Shown here piece by piece: positions 8,296 through 18,722 of a stretch of 60,870 bases of DNA. The position numbers and the translations under genes are program-made. The notes beneath the pieces were generated by a model, which made no database searches, was not told where the DNA came from, and saw only the letters and a list, made by a program, of their open reading frames with translations. The stretch's first letter is position 1; every line of letters begins with the position of its first letter. The DNA is from Pseudonocardiales bacterium (GTDB taxonomy: Bacteria; Actinomycetota; Actinomycetes; Mycobacteriales; Pseudonocardiaceae), in assembly GCA_019247305.1 (NCBI GenBank), contig JAFAPC010000120.1, forward strand, positions 1 to 60,870, in the 5' to 3' direction.

Positions 8296-9801
8296 ATGAG
8301 TCAGTACATCGCAGCGATTGACCAGGGCACCACGTCCACCCGCTGCCTGGTCTTCGACCACGACGGTCGGGTGGTCAGCACCCAGGCGCGGGAGCACCAA
8401 CAGTACTTCCCGGCGGCGGGTTGGGTGGAGCACGACCCATTGGAGCTGTGGGCGAACACCCGGGAGGTCGCGACCGGGGCGTTGGCCCAAGCCGGCCTGA
8501 GCGCCCGCGATATCGCCGCGGTGGGCATCGCCAATCAGCGGGAGACCGCCGTGGTGTGGGACCGGCTCAGCGGCGAGCCGGTGCACAACGCCATCGTGTG
8601 GCAAGACACCCGCACCGCCCGATTGTGCGCCGAGCTCGGCGGCGACGCGGGCCCAACGCGGTACCAGGGGCGCACCGGATTGCCGCTGGCCACCTACTTC
8701 TCGGGGCCCAAGATCCGCTGGATGCTGGCGGAGGTGGACGGTGCCCGGCGGCGGGCGCATCATGGCGCGCTGTGCGCTGGCACCATCGACACCTGGTTGC
8801 TGTGGAACATGACCGGCGGCCCCCGCGGTGGGCGCCACGTCACCGACGCCACCAACGCCTCCCGGACCCTGCTGATGGACCTGGACACGCTGCGCTGGGA
8901 CGAGGCCATCGCTGCGGACATGGGCGTCCCGGTGTCCCTGCTGCCGCAGATCCACTCCTCCTCGGAGGTGTACGGCACGGTCACCGAGCCCGCCGCGCTG
9001 GCCGGGGTGCCCATCGCCGGCATCCTCGGTGATCAGCAGGCGGCGACGTTCGGGCAGGCCTGTCTGTCGGTCGGGGAGGCTAAGAACACCTACGGCACCG
9101 GGAACTTCATGCTGCTCAACACCGGCGCGCAGCAGGTACGCAGCCGCCATGGGCTGCTCACCACGGTGTGCTACCAGCTCGGCTCGCAGCAGCCGGTGTA
9201 CGCGTTGGAGGGCTCGATCGCGGTCACCGGGTCGCTGGTGCAGTGGGTGCGGGACAACCTGGGCATGATCTCCTCAGCGGCGGAGATCGAGCGCCTGGCG
9301 GCGAGCGTCGACGATAACGGCGGAGCCTACTTCGTGCCGGCGTTCTCCGGGCTGTTCGCCCCGCATTGGCGCCCCGACGCGCGGGGTGCCCTGGTCGGCC
9401 TGACCCGGTACGTCAACCGGGGGCACCTGGCCCGGGCGGTGCTGGAAGCCACCGCGTTCCAGTCCCGGGAGGTGCTGGAGGCGATGAATGCCGACTGCGG
9501 GGCCGCGTTGACCTCCCTCAAGGTCGACGGGGGGATGGTGGGCAACGAGTTGCTCATGCAGTTCCAGGCGGACATCCTGGGCGTCCCGGTGATCCGTCCG
9601 GTGATCAACGAGACCAGCGCGTTGGGCGCTGCGTACGCCGCTGGCCTGGCGGTGGGATTCTGGTCTGGGACAGCGGAGATCCGGGCCAACTGGACGGCGG
9701 ACCGACGGTGGGAACCGACGATGGCCCCGCAGCGACGCGAGGACCTCTACGCTCAGTGGCGCAAGGCGGTCACTCGAACCCTTAACTGGGTCAACGACTG
9801 A
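8296..9801 (+). CDS. glpK: Glycerol kinase
   Basis: 501 residues, the normal length; phosphorylates glycerol to sn-glycerol 3-phosphate for lipid synthesis and catabolism. FGGY-family signatures are clear: I-D-Q-G-T-T-S-T-R near the start, [28 protein letters not shown] and K-V-D-G-G-M. The ATG at 8296 matches the family N-terminus; an upstream TTG at 8278 is possible. No glpF or glpD lies alongside, so it appears as a single gene. Confidence 0.97.
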   Translation: MSQYIAAIDQGTTSTRCLVFDHDGRVVSTQAREHQQYFPAAGWVEHDPLELWANTREVATGALAQAGLSARDIAAVGIANQRETAVVWDRLSGEPVHNAIVWQDTRTARLCAELGGDAGPTRYQGRTGLPLATYFSGPKIRWMLAEVDGARRRAHHGALCAGTIDTWLLWNMTGGPRGGRHVTDATNASRTLLMDLDTLRWDEAIAADMGVPVSLLPQIHSSSEVYGTVTEPAALAGVPIAGILGDQQAATFGQACLSVGEAKNTYGTGNFMLLNTGAQQVRSRHGLLTTVCYQLGSQQPVYALEGSIAVTGSLVQWVRDNLGMISSAAEIERLAASVDDNGGAYFVPAFSGLFAPHWRPDARGALVGLTRYVNRGHLARAVLEATAFQSREVLEAMNADCGAALTSLKVDGGMVGNELLMQFQADILGVPVIRPVINETSALGAAYAAGLAVGFWSGTAEIRANWTADRRWEPTMAPQRREDLYAQWRKAVTRTLNWVND

Positions 9802-10015
9802 CGCTGCGGCGCCGGGTCAGCACCAGCGCCACGCCAGATCCAGCCATGGCGAGGGCGCCACCGACGGTGAGGGACACCGCCAGCATGCTCACCTCCGCTT
9901 GCGGAGCTGTTCGCGGGTCCGCGCTGGCGGTGCTGGCCGGCGCGTCAGCCATAGCCACCGGGACAGGACCCAGCAGGGCCGCGCCAGCGAGCAGCCCGCA
10001 GGCAACGATCCGCAT
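9791..10015 (-). CDS. Small exported or membrane-anchored protein
   Basis: 74 residues. A hydrophobic N-terminal segment ending in A-M-A-D-A looks like a signal peptide, followed by a short Ala/Ser/Pro spacer and a C-terminal hydrophobic segment with a basic tail (L-T-R-R-R). This is an anchor-like layout reminiscent of very small wall-associated proteins. A strong GAGGAGG precedes the ATG. Its 3' end overlaps the 3' end of glpK by 11 bases on the opposite strand. Function unknown. Confidence 0.7.
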   Translation of the reverse strand: MRIVACGLLAGAALLGPVPVAMADAPASTASADPRTAPQAEVSMLAVSLTVGGALAMAGSGVALVLTRRRSVSR

Positions 10016-10168
10016 CGCAACCTCCTCATGCCAGCCCTATGCCCGCTAAGACGCTCGAGCCCGAGGAGGGTTGCTCGCTCAGCACGCTCGGCGCCCACCG
10101 GTGAGCAGGCGGCGCCGAGGACGGCGGGAGCACCGGAGCACATCGAGGGAGCGGCTACGCTGTCGCGC

Positions 10169-10621
10169 GTGCCGCTTTACGTCGCCTATGGGTCCAACAT
10201 GGATCCCACCCAGATGATGCAGCGCGCGCCGCACTCACCGATGGCGATGACCGGGTGGCTGATCGGGTGGCGGCTGACGTTCGGTGGCGAGGACCTCAAC
10301 TGGGAGGGAGCGCTGGCCACCGTCGTCGAAGACCCCTTATCCCAGGTATTCGTCGTGATCTACGACGTGACTCCGGAGGATGAAAAACTGCTCGATCGCT
10401 GGGAGGGCGGCGATTTCGGGCTGCACAAGAAGCTGCGGCTGCGGGTGCAGACGCTAGAGGGCTCGGTGCTCGCCTGGCTCTACGTGCTGGATGCTTACGA
10501 AGGCGGGCTGCCTTCGGCGCGCTACCTCGGTGTCATCGCTGACGCCGCCGAAGGGGCCGGTGCTCCGGAAGACTACGTCACTGAGCTGCGCAGCCGTCCC
10601 TGCGCCGGCATCGGCCCCTGA
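10169..10621 (+). CDS. Gamma-glutamylcyclotransferase-like (AIG2/BtrG fold) protein
   Basis: 150 residues from GTG 10169. The N-terminus V-P-L-Y-V-A-Y-G-S-N-M is the substrate-binding loop of the gamma-glutamylcyclotransferase fold, and D-R-W-E-G fits the position of the catalytic acidic residue. These enzymes release 5-oxoproline from gamma-glutamyl amines; the exact substrate is unknown. The reading frame is open further upstream but the family N-terminus fixes this start. A strong hairpin follows (10661-10698). Confidence 0.85.
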   Translation: MPLYVAYGSNMDPTQMMQRAPHSPMAMTGWLIGWRLTFGGEDLNWEGALATVVEDPLSQVFVVIYDVTPEDEKLLDRWEGGDFGLHKKLRLRVQTLEGSVLAWLYVLDAYEGGLPSARYLGVIADAAEGAGAPEDYVTELRSRPCAGIGP

Positions 10622-10660
10622 CCCGCCTGTCCCTGCCCAGCGAGGGTCGCCCAGGACGTG

Positions 10661-10698
10661 GCGGGAGGGGCGGCCACATCACGGTCCGCCCCTCCCGC
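10661..10698 (+). terminator. Strong GC-rich hairpin downstream of the cyclotransferase gene
   Basis: Perfect 13-base arms GCGGGAGGGGCGG (10661-10673) and complement (10686-10698) with a 12-base loop, 40 bp after the stop codon. There is no U-tract, as is usual in actinobacteria. Confidence 0.75.
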
Positions 10699-10802
10699 GC
10701 CGACGGCAGTGCGCGCTGATCGCCTGATCGCGCGGCGGTACTGCACGACTGGGGGGTAGTCGGCTGCCCCAGTACCGCTCTGAGCAGCGCCGCCGGCATA
10801 AC

Positions 10803-10830
10803 CGGTGCTGTTCCCTAGCCAACAGCACCG
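10803..10830 (-). terminator. Hairpin downstream of the Gly-rich gene
   Basis: Perfect 10-base arms CGGTGCTGTT / AACAGCACCG flank an 8-base loop, 30 bp beyond the stop of the minus-strand gene at 10861. It may also stop transcripts from the convergent gene. Confidence 0.7.
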
Positions 10831-10860
10831 CAGGTGATCACCAGCTCACCCTCAGCTGCC

Positions 10861-11151
10861 CTAGCGTCCGGCGTTGCCGCCGTTCGCGCTGCCGCCGGCG
10901 CCACCGACGCCGTCAGCGGCACTGTTGCGCTGGTCGCCCAGCAGCGCGATGTTCAGGATGTTGAGACCAAGGAGGCCACCCTGGCCTCTGCCGCCCGCGC
11001 CACCGGTGCCGCCGTTGCCGCCGGTGCTGGTGCTTTCCTGGCCGCCCTTGCAGCCGCAGCCACCGGCCAAGAACAGGGACATGACGGTACGGTCCGGGAG
11101 CAGTTCCACCTGCTGCGCGTCAATCTCGACAAAACTCACTGCGTGAGACAT
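10861..11151 (-). CDS. Gly-rich peptide with a leader-like N-terminus
   Basis: 96 residues. The first 30 (V-E-I-D-A-Q-Q-V-E-L-L-P-D-R-T-V) look like the leader of an actinobacterial peptide precursor. They are followed by G-G-C-G-C-K-G-G, a Gly-rich stretch, a hydrophobic block L-L-G-L-N-I-L-N-I-A-L-L-G and another Gly-rich tail. There is no Sec signal peptide. An AGGAGGATGAGG lies upstream of the ATG. A tandem 14-bp array sits 52-121 bp upstream. No modifying enzyme is adjacent. It could be a peptide precursor or a structural Gly-rich protein; the function is unassigned. Confidence 0.7.
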   Translation of the reverse strand: MSHAVSFVEIDAQQVELLPDRTVMSLFLAGGCGCKGGQESTSTGGNGGTGGAGGRGQGGLLGLNILNIALLGDQRNSAADGVGGAGGSANGGNAGR

Positions 11152-11202
11152 ACCTCATCCTCCTCATCAGTGGCCCCCCAAGCGGGCCGAGAATAGAACG
11201 CC

Positions 11203-11272
11203 TCAATCGACTCTGTCTATCGATCTCTGCCTATCGATCTGGGCTTATCGATCTGGGCATTGCCGATCGGGC
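11203..11272. repeat. Five tandem 14-bp units upstream of the Gly-rich gene
   Basis: Units at 11203, 11217, 11231, 11245 and 11259 repeat exactly every 14 bases. The central ones read CTATCGATCTGGGC and TTATCGATCTGGGC; the outer two are degenerate. Each central unit contains the palindrome ATCGAT. The position relative to the minus-strand gene start (11151) suits an operator or activator array. Confidence 0.7.
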
Positions 11273-11779
11273 TAAGTCATACTCTGACGAAAAGACGGCC
11301 GCTTGACAATATTAATTCGCCACCTAACTTTGGCTCCCGACACCTAGCCGAACAGCCGATTTCTCGACTGCTGAGTCAGCGACGAGACGTTATCGAGGTC
11401 CAGGAGTTCCGGTACCTAACCGCGCGACGGTGCGCGGACCGTGCCCAGCCGTCATCGGACCCGCTCGCTGGGGCAAGCCTTGCTGAGGGCACACGTAGGT
11501 AGCGCCAAAGCCCGCAGCGGCCACCGGATCGGGGCGCGCCCCGACGCGGGCGGGATCCGGCGCCTCGACGCCGTTTGCGCACAAACCCGTCGCGGTAGTA
11601 CCTGGGATCACCGACGATGACTACCTAGCGCTCGGTAAACCTGGCTACCTGACGGTCGCTGCTGATAACGCAGGGTCGGCTACCGTCCCCGGCGAATGGG
11701 CCCTGGGCGGCCGTCAAAAGGGCCCGGGGCGACCACCTAGCCCTCGGGCACGTAAGGGACTCCGTAGTTGCCCGAGTGC
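11273..11779. other. Gene-free stretch
   Basis: No open frame here has plausible protein sequence or a ribosome-binding site. The segment 11290-11400 is AT-richer than its surroundings. It leads into an amidohydrolase remnant and is probably decayed coding sequence. Confidence 0.45.
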
Positions 11780-11974
11780 TTATTCCCGCTGGGCGCCGCT
11801 GCGTCGCTGCTGCTGGGCGCTGATCAGTCGCTCCCGCTGGGCGACTCTTCCGCAGGCGTGGCCCACCTCGGGCAGCACGTCGTACTCCGCGCACAGCCCG
11901 ATCACCAGCTCGCCCGCGCCGTAGGTCGCGGTGAACGCGGTGGCCACCGTCCTCACTCCACAATTCTGCCTCAT
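11780..11974 (-). pseudogene. Remnant of an M20-family amidohydrolase/aminoacylase
   Basis: The minus-strand frame contains V-I-G-L-C-A-E-Y-D-V-L-P-E-V-G-H-A-C-G, the metal-binding signature of M20D amidohydrolases (usually A-E-Y-D-A-L-P-x-x-G-H-A-C-G-H). Homology begins near A-T-A-F-T-A-T-Y-G and stops right after H-A-C-G, where the following His-Asn is lost. A full gene would be about 400 codons. M20 amidohydrolase genes lie next to purine nucleoside phosphorylase in M. tuberculosis (amiA1/amiB1-deoD, from memory), and PNP is 3.6 kb away here, so this is likely the dead local copy. Confidence 0.75.
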
Positions 11975-11996
11975 CGCCTCTTGGGTGCGCTTAGTG

Positions 11997-12058
11997 CGCC
12001 GAGTTCGACTTCAGAGCTGCTTGGGTGAACCCTGACAGCCCTCCTGTCGAACTCGGCG
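11997..12058. repeat. Interspersed palindrome, family A copy 1
   Basis: Perfect 13-base arms CGCCGAGTTCGAC (11997-12009) and complement (12046-12058) around a 36-base centre. It sits just downstream of the mutase gene and could act as its terminator. The arms match those of the copies at 40718 and 45774. Confidence 0.85.
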
Positions 12059-12102
12059 ACAGGCGAGCGAACAGGAGCGTCGGCCATAAACGGACTGGGG
12101 GC

Positions 12103-13686
<1,584 letters not shown>

Positions 13687-13781
13687 CGCCCATTGTCCGG
13701 CACTGGAGGTGGACTTGGGGGATGAGCGCACCCGAATAGGGGTCACCATGGCGGAGAGCACAACGCGGGCATCATAGGGCC

Positions 13782-15581
13782 GTGAGCAACGCCGCACCCC
13801 GCCTGGTGGCGGGTCGCTACCGGCTCGGCGCGGTGCTTGGCCGGGGCAGCATGGGCACGGTGTGGTCCGCACACGATGAGGTGCTCGGCCGGCCGGTTGC
13901 GGTCAAGGAAGTGCTGCTGCCGCCGGGCATCCCGCTCGCCGAGGCAGATGCGCTGCGGGAGCGCTCGTTGCGGGAGGCCCGGGCCATCGCCGCCCTGTCG
14001 CACCCCAACGTGGTGACGCTCTACGACGTGGTCCTGGAAGGCGCGGCGCCCTTCGTGGTGATGGAGCTGGTGGCTTCCCGCAGCCTGGCGGAGCTGGTGC
14101 GCGACGGTGCCGTGGCGCCGCACCGGGTCGTCGCGATCGGGGCTGCGGTGGCGGCTGCGCTGCAGGCCGCGCATGCCGCGGGCATCACCCACCGGGACGT
14201 CAAGCCCGCCAACGTGCTGATGGCCCACGATGGCCGGATCAAGCTCACCGACTTCGGGATCGCCCGCAACCGCAGCGATCAGACGTTGACCGCGACCGGT
14301 CTGATGCTGGGTTCCCCGGCCTACATCGCTCCGGAGATCGCCTCCGGGGGGCCGGTCAACCCGGAGTCAGACCTGTGGGGGCTGGGCGCGACGCTGTTCG
14401 CCGCGGTCGAAGGCCGGCCCCCCTACGACGCGGGCACCGCGATGGCGACGGTCGCCGCAGTGGTGCACGGCGAGGTGCCCCGAGCGTCCTGTTCTGGCCC
14501 CCTCGCCGAGGTGATCCGGGGGCTGATGGTCAAGGACCCGGCGCGCCGGATGCCCCTGTCACGGGTACGGCAGCTACTGAGTGCGCCACCTGGACCCGCA
14601 CATTCCGAGCCCGTAAGGCACCCCGAACCGAGCGGGCAGCCCATCCCGGTCACCGTTGCCCTCGCCCCGACGCGCACCCCCCGCAGCGCCCCCACCGAGA
14701 CGCCGCGGCGGCGGACCGGGCAGCTTGCGGCCGACCCGGGCCCGCTGCCCTTCGCCGTGCGCCCCAGCACGCAGCGCTCAGTGCTCTCCAGCGCGCAGCG
14801 CTCAGTGCGCTCCGGTGCGCGGCGTCCCCGGGCGGCGCACCGGTTCGGGAACACCCGCGCCGGGAACACCCGCGCCAGGGGCACCCGCGTTGGGGGCTGG
14901 GGCGCCAGCGCCGGGTGGCACGTAGTCCTATGGACGCTGAGCGTGCTGCTGTTCCTCGGCGCCGCCCTCGCCGGGTTCGCGGTGGTCCGTCTCGCGACCG
15001 GCCGAGCAGCTCTACCTCCTGTTTTGGGGCCTGCTCTGGGGTCCGCGCTGGGGGCGTACCGGGGGGTCCAGTCGGTCGCGGGGACAAGCCCCGATGACGT
15101 GGTGCTGACCCCCCGGGTGCTTCAGCTCAGCGGCCCGGAGGGCACCCAGCCGGTTCAGTCCCTGATCACCGTACCGCAGGGCTGGCCAGAGTTCCGGGAA
15201 CAGCGCAGCGTAGAGAACAGCTCCGCCACCGTGGTGCGCTTCGTCTCCCCGAACGGCTCCCAGGTCCTCGCCGTGGAGCGGATCACCGGCGCGCTGCCCG
15301 GCGGCAGCGTCGAGAACTACCTGACCACCTACCTGCGCAAGCTGGCCCAGGGCGTGCCCGAGCTCGTCGAGACCCAGCGACAACGGCTCACCAAGGGCGC
15401 ACTGGAGGCCACCTTCCGCACCCGGGAGGGCGGCGAGCTGCGCCGCACCACCTACCTGCGGCTGATTCCAGCCCAGGCGCAGCTGTGGGCGGTCTCGGTC
15501 ACCGTGCCCACCGAGCAGGAGCGCGCCGGGCGCATGGGCCTGTTCGAACCCGTGGTAGCCGGATTCGCTCCCAGCCGGTAG
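13782..15581 (+). CDS. Membrane Ser/Thr protein kinase, PknB-like
   Basis: 599 residues from GTG 13782. The cytoplasmic kinase domain (about 11-265) has G-R-G-S-M-G-T-V, catalytic [12 protein letters not shown] near 136 and D-F-G. A Pro/Arg-rich juxtamembrane linker (about 270-375) is followed by one TM helix (about 378-402) and an extracellular domain of roughly 190 residues without PASTA repeats. The linker contains local DNA repeats (C-A-Q-R-S-V type and R-A-G-N-T). It is divergent from the mutase gene and codirectional with PNP. The ligand and substrates are unknown. Confidence 0.93.
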   Translation: MSNAAPRLVAGRYRLGAVLGRGSMGTVWSAHDEVLGRPVAVKEVLLPPGIPLAEADALRERSLREARAIAALSHPNVVTLYDVVLEGAAPFVVMELVASRSLAELVRDGAVAPHRVVAIGAAVAAALQAAHAAGITHRDVKPANVLMAHDGRIKLTDFGIARNRSDQTLTATGLMLGSPAYIAPEIASGGPVNPESDLWGLGATLFAAVEGRPPYDAGTAMATVAAVVHGEVPRASCSGPLAEVIRGLMVKDPARRMPLSRVRQLLSAPPGPAHSEPVRHPEPSGQPIPVTVALAPTRTPRSAPTETPRRRTGQLAADPGPLPFAVRPSTQRSVLSSAQRSVRSGARRPRAAHRFGNTRAGNTRARGTRVGGWGASAGWHVVLWTLSVLLFLGAALAGFAVVRLATGRAALPPVLGPALGSALGAYRGVQSVAGTSPDDVVLTPRVLQLSGPEGTQPVQSLITVPQGWPEFREQRSVENSSATVVRFVSPNGSQVLAVERITGALPGGSVENYLTTYLRKLAQGVPELVETQRQRLTKGALEATFRTREGGELRRTTYLRLIPAQAQLWAVSVTVPTEQERAGRMGLFEPVVAGFAPSR

Positions 15582-15613
15582 GTCACCGTGAGCTGGCCCC
15601 TAGGCTGCCGGTC

Positions 15614-16420
15614 GTGACCGTCCCGGCACAGCTAGCCCGAGACGCCGCCGCAGCACTCGCCCAACGCACCGGGGTGCCCACCCACGACATCGCCGTGGTG
15701 CTGGGTAGCGGCTGGTACCCGGCGGCCGACGCGTTGGGCGCGCCCAGCGTGGAGATCCCGGTCACCGCGCTGCCCGGGTTCACCGCACCGCAGGTCAGCG
15801 GACACCCTGGGACGATCCGCTCGGTGCGGCTGGACGGGCCTCTCGGTGCACGCCGCATCCTGGTGCTCCTCGGTCGCACCCACAGCTATGAAGGCCATGG
15901 TGTCGCGCAGGTGGTGCACGGAATCCGCACCGCCTGCGCGACGGGTGCGCGGGTGGTGGTGCTCACCAACGCCGCTGGCGGGATCGCCGCGGGGCTCACC
16001 GTCGGCCAACCGGTGCTGATCTGCGATCACCTTAACCTCACCGCGACGTCCCCGCTGGTCGGACCGCAGTTCGTGGACCTTACCGAGAGCTACTCCCCCC
16101 GGTTGCGCGCGCTGGCTCAGCACCTCGACCCGAGCCTGGCCGAGGGCGTCTACGCCGGGGTGCCCGGTCCCCACTTCGAGACACCGGCGGAGATCCGCAT
16201 GTTGCGCACCCTGGGTGCTGACCTGGTCGGGATGTCCACCGTGCTGGAAACCATCGCCGCCCGCGCCGAAGGCGCCGAGGTGCTGGGGATCTCGCTGGTC
16301 ACCAACCTCGCCGCCGGTATCGCGGCGGCGCCCTTGACCCACCAGGAGATCCTCGCCAGCGCCGCTGGCGCCGCGACGCGGATGGGTGGGCTGCTGCGGG
16401 AGCTGCTGCGCCGGGCGTGA
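15614..16420 (+). CDS. deoD: Purine nucleoside phosphorylase
   Basis: 268 residues, the trimeric PNP type. It phosphorolyses (deoxy)guanosine and inosine in purine salvage. Motifs: V-V-L-G-S-G-W (phosphate), [30 protein letters not shown] and G-M-S-T-V. The GTG at 15614 gives the usual N-terminus; the frame is open further upstream inside the kinase gene but is not homologous. It starts 32 bp after the kinase. The class is often annotated deoD or punA in actinobacteria. Confidence 0.94.
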   Translation: MTVPAQLARDAAAALAQRTGVPTHDIAVVLGSGWYPAADALGAPSVEIPVTALPGFTAPQVSGHPGTIRSVRLDGPLGARRILVLLGRTHSYEGHGVAQVVHGIRTACATGARVVVLTNAAGGIAAGLTVGQPVLICDHLNLTATSPLVGPQFVDLTESYSPRLRALAQHLDPSLAEGVYAGVPGPHFETPAEIRMLRTLGADLVGMSTVLETIAARAEGAEVLGISLVTNLAAGIAAAPLTHQEILASAAGAATRMGGLLRELLRRA

Positions 16421-16484
16421 GGAATGCTCGACACTCTCGATGGCTGGCGGAGCAGGCCATGATCGGGGGGTTACGCTGCCAGGT

Positions 16485-17693
16485 ATGGCTGCGGATATCG
16501 TGCCGATCGAACTCGCTGTGACCGCTGGTGACCTGGTGACGCTGTGGGCACCCCGCTGGCGGGAGGACGGCGAGGACTGGGAGGCATTCCTCGGAGACGA
16601 GAAGAACGTCTTCGCCTTCACCGACGTCGCGTCGCTGGTCGGTTTCGTGCGCACCGCCCGTGACCACGACCTCATCGACCACCCGGCCTGGGCGCTGGTG
16701 CCGGCCTTGCCCGCGCCGGAGCTGGTGCCCGCGGACTCGCACCGTTACGACCTGGTGGGAGTACCCGAGCTCCTCGCGCAGTCGCCGGATACCTGGGTGA
16801 TCAGTGAGCTCGCCGACGTGGTGTCGATCGTGCGCTCCCTGGCGGAGGTCTGCGGCCTGGAGGTGGTGCGCGACGTCCTCGACTCCACCCCCGGGTTCAG
16901 CATGCTTGAGGGTGGCACGCTGGCCTTCGGTGGCCGGGAAGGGACCCGGCGCTGGGATGCGCTGTGCGAGGTGATCGCCCGTCGGTGGGACGAGGTGATC
17001 GATGCGCTCGACGGGGTGCTGCGCAGTCCCGACGTCGACCCGGCGGCGCTGGAGGAGGCGGCGGCTGAGCTGGCGGCAGCTCGCGCCACTCTGGGTGCGC
17101 AGGACGCCGGCCCGGCGGCTGAGCCCACCGACGATCCCGCGCTGGCGTTCTGGTTAGAGGTCGGCATCGACCCGATCCGGATCATCAGCGAGCTGGGCGA
17201 GCACTACACGCTGCGCTGCTACCTCGACGACGCACCGGTCTTCCTGGGCCGCAACGGTCGCATCGAGGTGTTCGGGTCGCCGCGCGCGCTGGCCCGCTAC
17301 CTGGCCGATGACCCTGCGGGGCACGACCTCGAGGCGGTGTCCACCTGGCCCCAGGTGATCCAGCGAGCGAAGGAGCGTGAGCTGGAGGTGGCGCTGGAGG
17401 ACAGCAACAGCTACGTGCTCGCCGGCCTAGCTGAGGACCTCGCTGGGGGTCCCGAGACGGTAGACCCCGGGCAGCTGGAGCTGGCCGTGGAACTGATCAC
17501 CGACGCGGAGCAGTGGGCGGGGTTGGACACCGCCGAAAAGGCACTGGCCAGCTCCGAACCGCTGGGCTGGCTGGTCTCGTTCCTGCTGCGCCCGGACCCG
17601 ACCCGGCTGGCACCCCGGGCCCCCTTTGACGCCGAAGTGGCCGCCTGGCGAGCCCTGGTCGCTGGTTTCGAGGACCGGCTGCACGTGCATTGA
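16485..17693 (+). CDS. Conserved actinobacterial protein resembling Rv3311 (SatS)
   Basis: 402 residues from ATG 16485. Acidic, soluble, without signal peptide or TM helix. Recognisable stretches are L-V-T-L-W-A-P-R-W, F-V-R-T-A-R-D-H-D-L-x-x-H-P-A-W and Y-D-L-V-G-V-P-E-L-L. From memory these match the Rv3311 family, whose M. tuberculosis member SatS is reported as an export chaperone linked to SecA2 and phagosome survival. The position downstream of PNP also fits (deoD is Rv3307). This is recollection, not a search. Confidence 0.65.
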   Translation: MAADIVPIELAVTAGDLVTLWAPRWREDGEDWEAFLGDEKNVFAFTDVASLVGFVRTARDHDLIDHPAWALVPALPAPELVPADSHRYDLVGVPELLAQSPDTWVISELADVVSIVRSLAEVCGLEVVRDVLDSTPGFSMLEGGTLAFGGREGTRRWDALCEVIARRWDEVIDALDGVLRSPDVDPAALEEAAAELAAARATLGAQDAGPAAEPTDDPALAFWLEVGIDPIRIISELGEHYTLRCYLDDAPVFLGRNGRIEVFGSPRALARYLADDPAGHDLEAVSTWPQVIQRAKERELEVALEDSNSYVLAGLAEDLAGGPETVDPGQLELAVELITDAEQWAGLDTAEKALASSEPLGWLVSFLLRPDPTRLAPRAPFDAEVAAWRALVAGFEDRLHVH

Positions 17694-17758
17694 GCACCAG
17701 GTGGCTAGGATTCGCGCCCGTCAGAATCGGTTCATTCCCATTAGCGAAGGCCAAGCCC

Positions 17759-18712
17759 GTGACCAACCCCGCGACGCAATCCTTTGATCGGATGCGCAGC
17801 ATGCTTCTGCGTGCCGCTGAGATCCGCGATAGCGAGCAGCAGCAGATCTTCGACGCGCTGGATGAGATCCACGCCCGGCTGGCTCCGCTGGAGTCGCTGG
17901 GTTCGGTCCGCAAGCGGCTCTCGGAGATGCCAGACCGCACCGAGGTCAGCGTGGTAGCTGAACGGATCGATGAGGCCCTGGCGAAACTGGAGGTTCAGGA
18001 CAGCGCCATCGCCACGCTGTCCCGGGCCATCGAGTCGATCGCGGACAAGCTGGCCGCACCGTTCGCCGAGCTTGGCGGGCGGCTAGATGGGGTGGCGGGC
18101 CGGTTTGAAGGCGTCGCCGGGCGGATGGATGGGCTGGAGGACCGAATCGCCGGGCTGCACAAACGGATCGACGACATGGACCACCACCTCGACCGGCAGG
18201 ACGCCAGGCTCGACGGGCTGCCCGCCGCGGTGCACGGGCCGGTGCGGGAGCAGATCGCCACGGTCGAGGCGGGGTTACGGACTCGGCTGGACGAGGTGGG
18301 CAAGGATGTGCGCGAGTCGCTGTCCAGTGCGCTGGAGGCGATCAGTCAGCGGCTGGATGCCCTGGCTAGCCGGCTGGATGTGTTAGAAGAGGGCGTCAGC
18401 CGCCGGATCGCCTCAGTCGCTGATCGCCTGGTGGCGCTTGAGGACGCGCTGGCCGCTCGCCCGGACGCCGACGCGCTCATCGGGCTCCTCCGGCAGGCCA
18501 ATGGCGAGTCCGAGCTGCGCTCCACCGCGCAGTTAGACGAGGCGATGGCCACCTTCGCCGAGCTCATCATGGGTGGTGGCCCGGTGGCGTCGCTGCCCCC
18601 GACCCCGCCGCTGCCGCCACGTCCGGTCCAGCGTCGGGCCCGCAGTCGGGCGACCAAACCCGTGGAGATTGAGCCCGACAGTGGCGGCGTGCTGAGCGAC
18701 GCGGTCTCGTAA
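17759..18712 (+). CDS. Coiled-coil protein of unknown function
   Basis: 317 residues from GTG 17759; a TTG at 17690 overlapping the previous stop would add 23. Residues about 40-260 are heptad-rich (repeated R-L-D-G-V-A, R-I-D-D-M, R-L-D-A-L), forming long coiled coils. The C-terminus is Pro/Arg-rich (P-P-T-P-P-L-P-P-R-P). There is no membrane segment. Such proteins often act as cytoskeletal scaffolds, but nothing specific can be claimed. It directly follows the SatS-like gene and precedes dacB. Confidence 0.75.
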   Translation: MTNPATQSFDRMRSMLLRAAEIRDSEQQQIFDALDEIHARLAPLESLGSVRKRLSEMPDRTEVSVVAERIDEALAKLEVQDSAIATLSRAIESIADKLAAPFAELGGRLDGVAGRFEGVAGRMDGLEDRIAGLHKRIDDMDHHLDRQDARLDGLPAAVHGPVREQIATVEAGLRTRLDEVGKDVRESLSSALEAISQRLDALASRLDVLEEGVSRRIASVADRLVALEDALAARPDADALIGLLRQANGESELRSTAQLDEAMATFAELIMGGGPVASLPPTPPLPPRPVQRRARSRATKPVEIEPDSGGVLSDAVS

Positions 18713-18722
18713 AGTAGCGCTG

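Noticed and set aside
10861..11151. Assignment of the Gly-rich gene to the PE_PGRS family
   Set aside because: There is no PE domain, and the N-terminus is leader-like; Gly content alone is not enough.
11625..11963. 112-residue minus-strand frame overlapping the M20 remnant
   Set aside because: The sequence is Arg/Ala/Pro-rich and lacks the M20 signature, which lies in another frame.
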